Source: an uncultured Oscillospiraceae bacterium
Lineage (GTDB): Bacteria; Bacillota; Clostridia; Oscillospirales; Oscillospiraceae
DNA: 43,175 bases
Direction: 5' to 3'
Assembly: GCA_910588135.1 (NCBI GenBank)
Contig: CAJUOT010000019.1
Location: 1 to 43,175, forward strand
The notes beneath the pieces were generated by a model. That model was not told where the DNA came from. It saw only the letters and a program-made list of their open reading frames with translations, and searched no databases. This document shows, one piece after another, positions 39,443-43,175 of the stretch. Positions within the stretch are counted from its first letter, which is position 1, and every line of letters begins with the position of its first letter. Made by a program: the position numbers and the translations under genes.

Positions 39443-40177
39443 TCAATCGTCTCGAACGGCCCAATAGAGGGGCTGCATGGAGGACGTCATACCCAGAGAG
39501 CGTTGGAGAGCCAGGGAGGCATCATTTCCATCGAACACCTGCCCATAGGGGACACGCCCCCGGGACAGCTCCAAGCCGATCATATAAGATTGAAGCAGGG
39601 TGGCCAGACCCCGGCGGCGATAGGGGGGAAGGACCTCCAAAAGCCCTATGGAACCCTCGGCGTGCCGGCCAACGAAGGCCAGGAGGGCACCCGCCTCAAA
39701 AGCGCCATACAGCTCGCCACGCGTGATAAGCCAGGACAGGTATTTCTCGTCAGTAAGGGAGTAGTTGGCCAGCACAATGGACAGGTGGGATTGATCCAGT
39801 TGCCGTATGTCCACTGTCGCATCTTTCAGGGGTGGAGGCGTGGTGCACAACCAACCCTGCTGCCAACATGGGTTCAGCTGGGTGAAACCGAAGCGCTTTT
39901 TCAGCTCGTCCTGGTAGAATTTCTCGTGGACGGTGATGAAGTCGGGTTTCGGTGGGATCAGGGCCAGCAGGATTTGAGCAGTTTCCAGATCATCCGCAAA
40001 CATTGTAAAGCCCAGATCCTGCCCGTCCTTTTCATAATTGCGGAATGCTGCCAGCGCCCCGTGGGGCAGAGCAGCGATCACATGGCTCTCTCCCCGCCGG
40101 ACGGTCTCAGTCAGATCCAGATAAAGCACCGGGTCCCGGTTCAACACGTCCTGACAAATGGACAGATCAGTGTTCAC
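39443..40177 (-). CDS. GNAT-family acetyltransferase with extra N-terminal domain
   Basis: This 244-aa protein has a complete GNAT domain in its C-terminal half: FEAGALLAFVGRHAEGSIGL, LEVLPPYRRRGLATLLQSYM (acetyl-CoA motif RRRGLA) and FDGNDASLALQRSLGMTSSM. The N-terminal ~120 residues (LSICQDVLNRDPVLYLDLTE...) form a second alpha/beta unit that may be a degenerate GNAT fold. The start is GTG 40177 inside the end of the activase gene, with GGAGAGAAAACGCC in front, so its translation is coupled to the activase. It ends 22 nt before the dehydratase gene. Its position between the halves of an Fe-S dehydratase system is unusual. The substrate is unknown. Confidence 0.88.
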   Translation of the reverse strand: MNTDLSICQDVLNRDPVLYLDLTETVRRGESHVIAALPHGALAAFRNYEKDGQDLGFTMFADDLETAQILLALIPPKPDFITVHEKFYQDELKKRFGFTQLNPCWQQGWLCTTPPPLKDATVDIRQLDQSHLSIVLANYSLTDEKYLSWLITRGELYGAFEAGALLAFVGRHAEGSIGLLEVLPPYRRRGLATLLQSYMIGLELSRGRVPYGQVFDGNDASLALQRSLGMTSSMQPLYWAVRDD

Positions 40178-43106
40178 GGCGTTTTCTCTCCTCCATGGCG
40201 GCGATCAGGGAACGGATGCGGATTTTTACCGCGCCCAGGTTGCTGATATCGTCGATTTTAAGCTGAGTGTAAAGTTTGCCGCCTTGCTCCAAGATGGAAC
40301 GCATCTCGTCGCCGGTGATGGCGTCTGTACCGCAACCAAATGAGACAAGCTGCACCAGCTCCATATCCGGCTGCTGGCAGACATACCGAGCGGCGTTGTA
40401 CATCCGGGCCTGGAAAGTCCACTGGTTGAGCACCTTGCGGGGAGCGTAGTCTTCGTGGAAGGCAACTGCGTCCTCACTGACCAGCACAAAACCGAAGGAG
40501 GTGATCAGATCGTTGATGCCGTGGTTGATTTCCGGGTCGATGTGATAGGGTCGCCCCGCCAGTACGATGATGGGCAGGCCCTTCTTTCTCGCCTCGCCGA
40601 TGTATTGCTGTCCGGTGCGGTGGACATCCTCCTTGTAGCGGTCATAAGCTTGGTAAGCTGCTCGGATGGCGCTTACCGCCTCTTTCCTGGGAATGCCGAA
40701 GGTGTCGGCAAACCACTGGGAGCCGATGCGCTCGTAGTCGCGGGGACGATGGAGCCCGGCGTAGGGGTTCAGGAACCGGGTCCTTTTCAGGTCCGGCATA
40801 TTTGCGGCCAGTAGCTCGGGGTAGTAGGCCACCACGGGACAGTTGTAGTTGTTGTCTGCCGCCTTCTCGTCGAAATTGTAGGACATGCAGGGGTAGAAGA
40901 TGGCGTCCACCCCGGCTTCCACCAGGGCCTCCACGTGGCCGTGGAGCAGCTTGGCGGGGTAGCACACTGTGTCCGATGGAATGGTGCGCTGGCCCTTGAT
41001 GTACAGCTTCCGGGAGGACTCAGGGGAGAGGACCACCTCGAAATTCAGCCGGGTAAACAGCTCAAACCAGAAAGGGAGGTTTTCGTACATATTCAGCCCG
41101 AAGGGCAGGCCGATCCGCCCCCTTGAGCCGTCTCCGAAGCCCTTGCCCTCCATGGCCCGGAGCTTCTGGTACTTGTAGCGGTACAGATCGGGCAGCTCCG
41201 CTTTCTCCTTGCCCAGGGGGCGGGAACAGCGGTTGCCTGAGATGAACCGCCGGCCGCCGTCGAAGCTGTTCACCGTGAGGGAGCAGTGGTTGGTGCACAG
41301 GTTGCAGGTGACGGGCTTGGCGGTATGGGTGAAGGCTTCCAGCGCCTTCGCGTCCAGCAGGGAGGAGGCGTTCAGATTCAAATCCCTCGCGGCCAGCGCC
41401 GCGCCGAAGGCCCCCATGATGCCCGCGATGGTGGGGCGGGTGACCTCCCGGCCCAGCTCCTGCTCGAAGGCCCGGAGCACCGCGTCATTGTGGAAGGTGC
41501 CGCCCTGCACCACGATGTGCTTGCCCAGGTCGTCGGCGCTGGCGGCGCGGATCACCTTGTAGATGGCGTTTTTCACGATGGAGATGGACAGCCCCGCGCT
41601 GATGTCCTCCACGCTGGCGCCGTCCTTCTGGGCCTGCTTGACGCTGGAATTCATGAACACGGTGCACCGGGAGCCCAGGTTGACCGGCTTCTGGGTGAAC
41701 AGCCCCAGCTTGGCGAAGTCGGCGATATTATAGCCCAGGGCCTTGGCAAAGGTTTCAATGAAGGAGCCGCAGCCGGAGGAGCAGGCCTCGTTAAGCATGA
41801 TGGAGTCCACGGCCCCGTTGCGGATCTTGAAACACTTCATGTCCTGGCCGCCGATGTCGATGATGAAGTCCACGTCGGGGTTGAAGTGGGCGGCGGCGCG
41901 GTAGTGGGCCACCGTCTCCACCAGCCCCAGATCGCAGGAAAAGGCGCTCTTAATGAGGTCCTCCCCGTAGCCGGTGACGGCGGAGCCTTTAATGTTAATA
42001 TGGCTACCGCACTGCTTGTAAATTTCCCGCAGCTGTTCCAACACAATGGCCACCGGGTTACCCAGATTGGAGTGGTAATAGGTGTATAGTAGCCCGCCGT
42101 CTGGAGCGATGAGGGCCATTTTGGTGGTGGTGGAGCCGGCGTCGATGCCTAAGTACGCGTCGCCATTGTAAGTACGAATGTCCAGCTGGGGCGGGGTAGA
42201 GGCGTTGTGCCGGGCGGTAAATGCGTCGTAGTCCTCCCGACTTTCAAAAAGGGGCGGCATGGTGTCCACCACGGAAGTTGCCCCTCGGCTCTCCTCCAGT
42301 AGCCGCAGCAGCTCATCAAAGGGCTTTGCCTCGTAGTCGGAGGCGCACAGCGCCGCCCCCATGGCGGCAAAGCAGTCGCCGTCCTTGGGGAAAACGGCGT
42401 GGGCCTCGTCCAGCTGCAACGTGTCCACAAACCGCTCCCGCAGGCCCATGAGAAAGTGGAGCGGCCCGCCCAAGAACACGATTTTGCCTTTGAGCTCCCG
42501 GCCCTGGGTGAGGCCCGCCACCGTCTGATCGACGACAGCCTGGAAGATGGAGGCGGCCACGTCCTCCTTGCGCCCGCCCTGGTTCAGGATGGGCTGGATG
42601 TCGCTCTTGGCGAACACGCCGCACCGGGAGGCGATGGGGTAAATCTTTTCGTGGTTCAGGCTCAATTCGTCCAGCTCGTTCACCGTCACGTTCATCAGCG
42701 TGGCCATCTGGTCGATAAAGGCCCCGGTGCCCCCAGCGCAGGAGCCGTTCATCCGCTCCTCCAGCGCGCCGCCGAAGAAAATGATTTTGGCGTCCTCGCC
42801 GCCCAGCTCGATGACGGCGTCGGTGTCCGGGATGTAGGTATTCACGGCCGCGGCGGTGGCGTACACCTCCTGCACAAAGTTCAGCTCCGCGGCCTTGGCC
42901 ACCCCCAGCCCGGCGGAGCCGGTGACCACTAGGCGCACATCCTGGCCATTGAGCATATCTGCAATGGAGCACAGAGTTTCGCAAGCCCGCTCCCGGGCTT
43001 TGGAATAGTGCCGCTCGTAGGAGCGGAACAGCAGCTTATTATCCTCGTCCAGCACAACCACTTTGACGGTGGTAGAGCCGATGTCGATACCAATACGCAG
43101 GCTCAT
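40167..43106 (-). CDS. Acyl-CoA dehydratase activase, tandem ASKHA domains plus DUF2229
   Basis: This 979-aa ATP-dependent activator would feed single electrons to a 2-hydroxyacyl-CoA dehydratase. Two ASKHA ATPase domains are present: residues 1-~260 (RIGIDIGSTTVKVVVLDE, NGSCAGGTGAFIDQMATLMN with the cluster Cys, SRCGVFAKSDIQPILNQGG) and ~317-580 (YLGIDAGSTTTKMALIAPDG, NEACSSGCGSFIETFAKALG, LGSRCTVFMNSSVKQAQKDG). The DUF2229 domain follows from ~598 (CNLCTNHCSLTVNSFDGGRR, CYPAKLLHGHVEALVEAGVD). In the long form of this family a dehydratase domain is fused after DUF2229; here it is a separate gene at 38119-39420. The start follows TAGGAGGATAGCC, with a strong promoter at 43144-43172. Confidence 0.92.
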   Translation of the reverse strand: MSLRIGIDIGSTTVKVVVLDEDNKLLFRSYERHYSKARERACETLCSIADMLNGQDVRLVVTGSAGLGVAKAAELNFVQEVYATAAAVNTYIPDTDAVIELGGEDAKIIFFGGALEERMNGSCAGGTGAFIDQMATLMNVTVNELDELSLNHEKIYPIASRCGVFAKSDIQPILNQGGRKEDVAASIFQAVVDQTVAGLTQGRELKGKIVFLGGPLHFLMGLRERFVDTLQLDEAHAVFPKDGDCFAAMGAALCASDYEAKPFDELLRLLEESRGATSVVDTMPPLFESREDYDAFTARHNASTPPQLDIRTYNGDAYLGIDAGSTTTKMALIAPDGGLLYTYYHSNLGNPVAIVLEQLREIYKQCGSHINIKGSAVTGYGEDLIKSAFSCDLGLVETVAHYRAAAHFNPDVDFIIDIGGQDMKCFKIRNGAVDSIMLNEACSSGCGSFIETFAKALGYNIADFAKLGLFTQKPVNLGSRCTVFMNSSVKQAQKDGASVEDISAGLSISIVKNAIYKVIRAASADDLGKHIVVQGGTFHNDAVLRAFEQELGREVTRPTIAGIMGAFGAALAARDLNLNASSLLDAKALEAFTHTAKPVTCNLCTNHCSLTVNSFDGGRRFISGNRCSRPLGKEKAELPDLYRYKYQKLRAMEGKGFGDGSRGRIGLPFGLNMYENLPFWFELFTRLNFEVVLSPESSRKLYIKGQRTIPSDTVCYPAKLLHGHVEALVEAGVDAIFYPCMSYNFDEKAADNNYNCPVVAYYPELLAANMPDLKRTRFLNPYAGLHRPRDYERIGSQWFADTFGIPRKEAVSAIRAAYQAYDRYKEDVHRTGQQYIGEARKKGLPIIVLAGRPYHIDPEINHGINDLITSFGFVLVSEDAVAFHEDYAPRKVLNQWTFQARMYNAARYVCQQPDMELVQLVSFGCGTDAITGDEMRSILEQGGKLYTQLKIDDISNLGAVKIRIRSLIAAMEERKRREH

Positions 43107-43143
43107 GGCTATCCTCCTAATTCAGTAGGAAAGTTCAGCGAAT

Positions 43144-43172
43144 ATTATAGCGAACCGGTAGGCCTTTTTCAA
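43144..43172 (-). promoter_or_regulatory. SigA-type promoter of the activase-GNAT-dehydratase operon
   Basis: On the minus strand, TTGAAA (43167-43172) and a perfect TATAAT (43144-43149) have 17-nt spacing, about 38 nt before the ATG. Confidence 0.85.
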
Positions 43173-43175
43173 TAG

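Noticed and set aside
1..43175. CRISPR arrays, insertion sequences, prophage or att sites
   Set aside because: No regularly spaced direct repeats, transposase, integrase or recombinase genes were found; the tandem repeat at 11053-11328 is coding.

Overview
The window is a GC-rich (high 50s %) chromosomal segment of a spore-forming anaerobic Firmicute. The best guess is Oscillospirales/Eubacteriales, in the Flavonifractor / Lawsonibacter / Intestinimonas neighbourhood. The clues are an IspH-ribosomal S1 fusion, Rex, NifS/NifU, a SleC-like cortex-lytic gene, a CmpB-type membrane protein next to DUF4364, a nucleoside BMP/NupABC transporter and a 2-hydroxyacyl-CoA dehydratase activase. The species cannot be fixed from the sequence. 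No phage, IS element or CRISPR array was found, and most of the region is ordinary core genome.

Layout: (1) 1-8.1 kb, plus strand: the 3' end of a D-Ala-D-Ala carboxypeptidase, rluB, an RpiR-type regulator, an HI0933-like flavoprotein, cmk, plsC, the ispH-rpsA fusion and a DUF362 ferredoxin-like protein, mostly with overlapping stops and starts. (2) 8.1-11.7 kb, minus strand: an ABC exporter with its XRE regulator, then a second XRE protein carrying a Gly-rich decapeptide-repeat tail. (3) 11.9-18.0 kb, plus strand: nucleoside salvage, with deoC followed by a BMP lipoprotein, an ATPase and two permeases. The BMP gene has a leader that can fold in alternative ways, and a 19-codon micro-ORF links the ATPase to the first permease. 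(4) 18.1-21.7 kb, minus strand: a CmpB/DUF4364 pair, then a sporulation cluster (SleC-like cortex hydrolase and PG-binding protein) behind a SigK/SigE-like promoter. (5) 21.7-26.7 kb, plus strand: rex, an SLH-domain protein, tRNA-Arg(ACG) and a CtpE-like P-type ATPase. (6) 27.0-31.6 kb: nifS-nifU on the minus strand, diverging from argG-argH across an intergenic region with two ARG-box-like sites. (7) 31.6-36.5 kb, plus strand: a PAS protein, a sirtuin, a CPBP protease, a YoaS/YozG-like pair behind a 47-bp palindrome, two small exported proteins and uridine phosphorylase. (8) 36.4-43.1 kb, minus strand: a small protein, a GNAT, a structured tRNA-like intergenic segment, a DIP1984-family protein, and a 2-hydroxyacyl-CoA dehydratase system. 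Its activase and dehydratase halves are separate genes with a GNAT gene between them.

How the parts fit: the nucleoside transporter (NupABC-like), deoC and the distant uridine phosphorylase give a route from imported nucleosides to ribose or deoxyribose phosphates. NifS/NifU can supply Fe-S clusters to IspH, the DUF362 ferredoxin-like protein and the dehydratase/activase.

The observations most worth following up are the structured tRNA-like segment beside DIP1984, the switching BMP leader, the strong internal ribosome-binding site that could release free S1 from the IspH-S1 gene, the 47-bp palindrome, and the split dehydratase operon. Start codons were chosen by reading Shine-Dalgarno sequences. 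Promoters were assigned by reading -35/-10 matches with 17-nt spacing. All functional calls rest on motif recognition without database searches.
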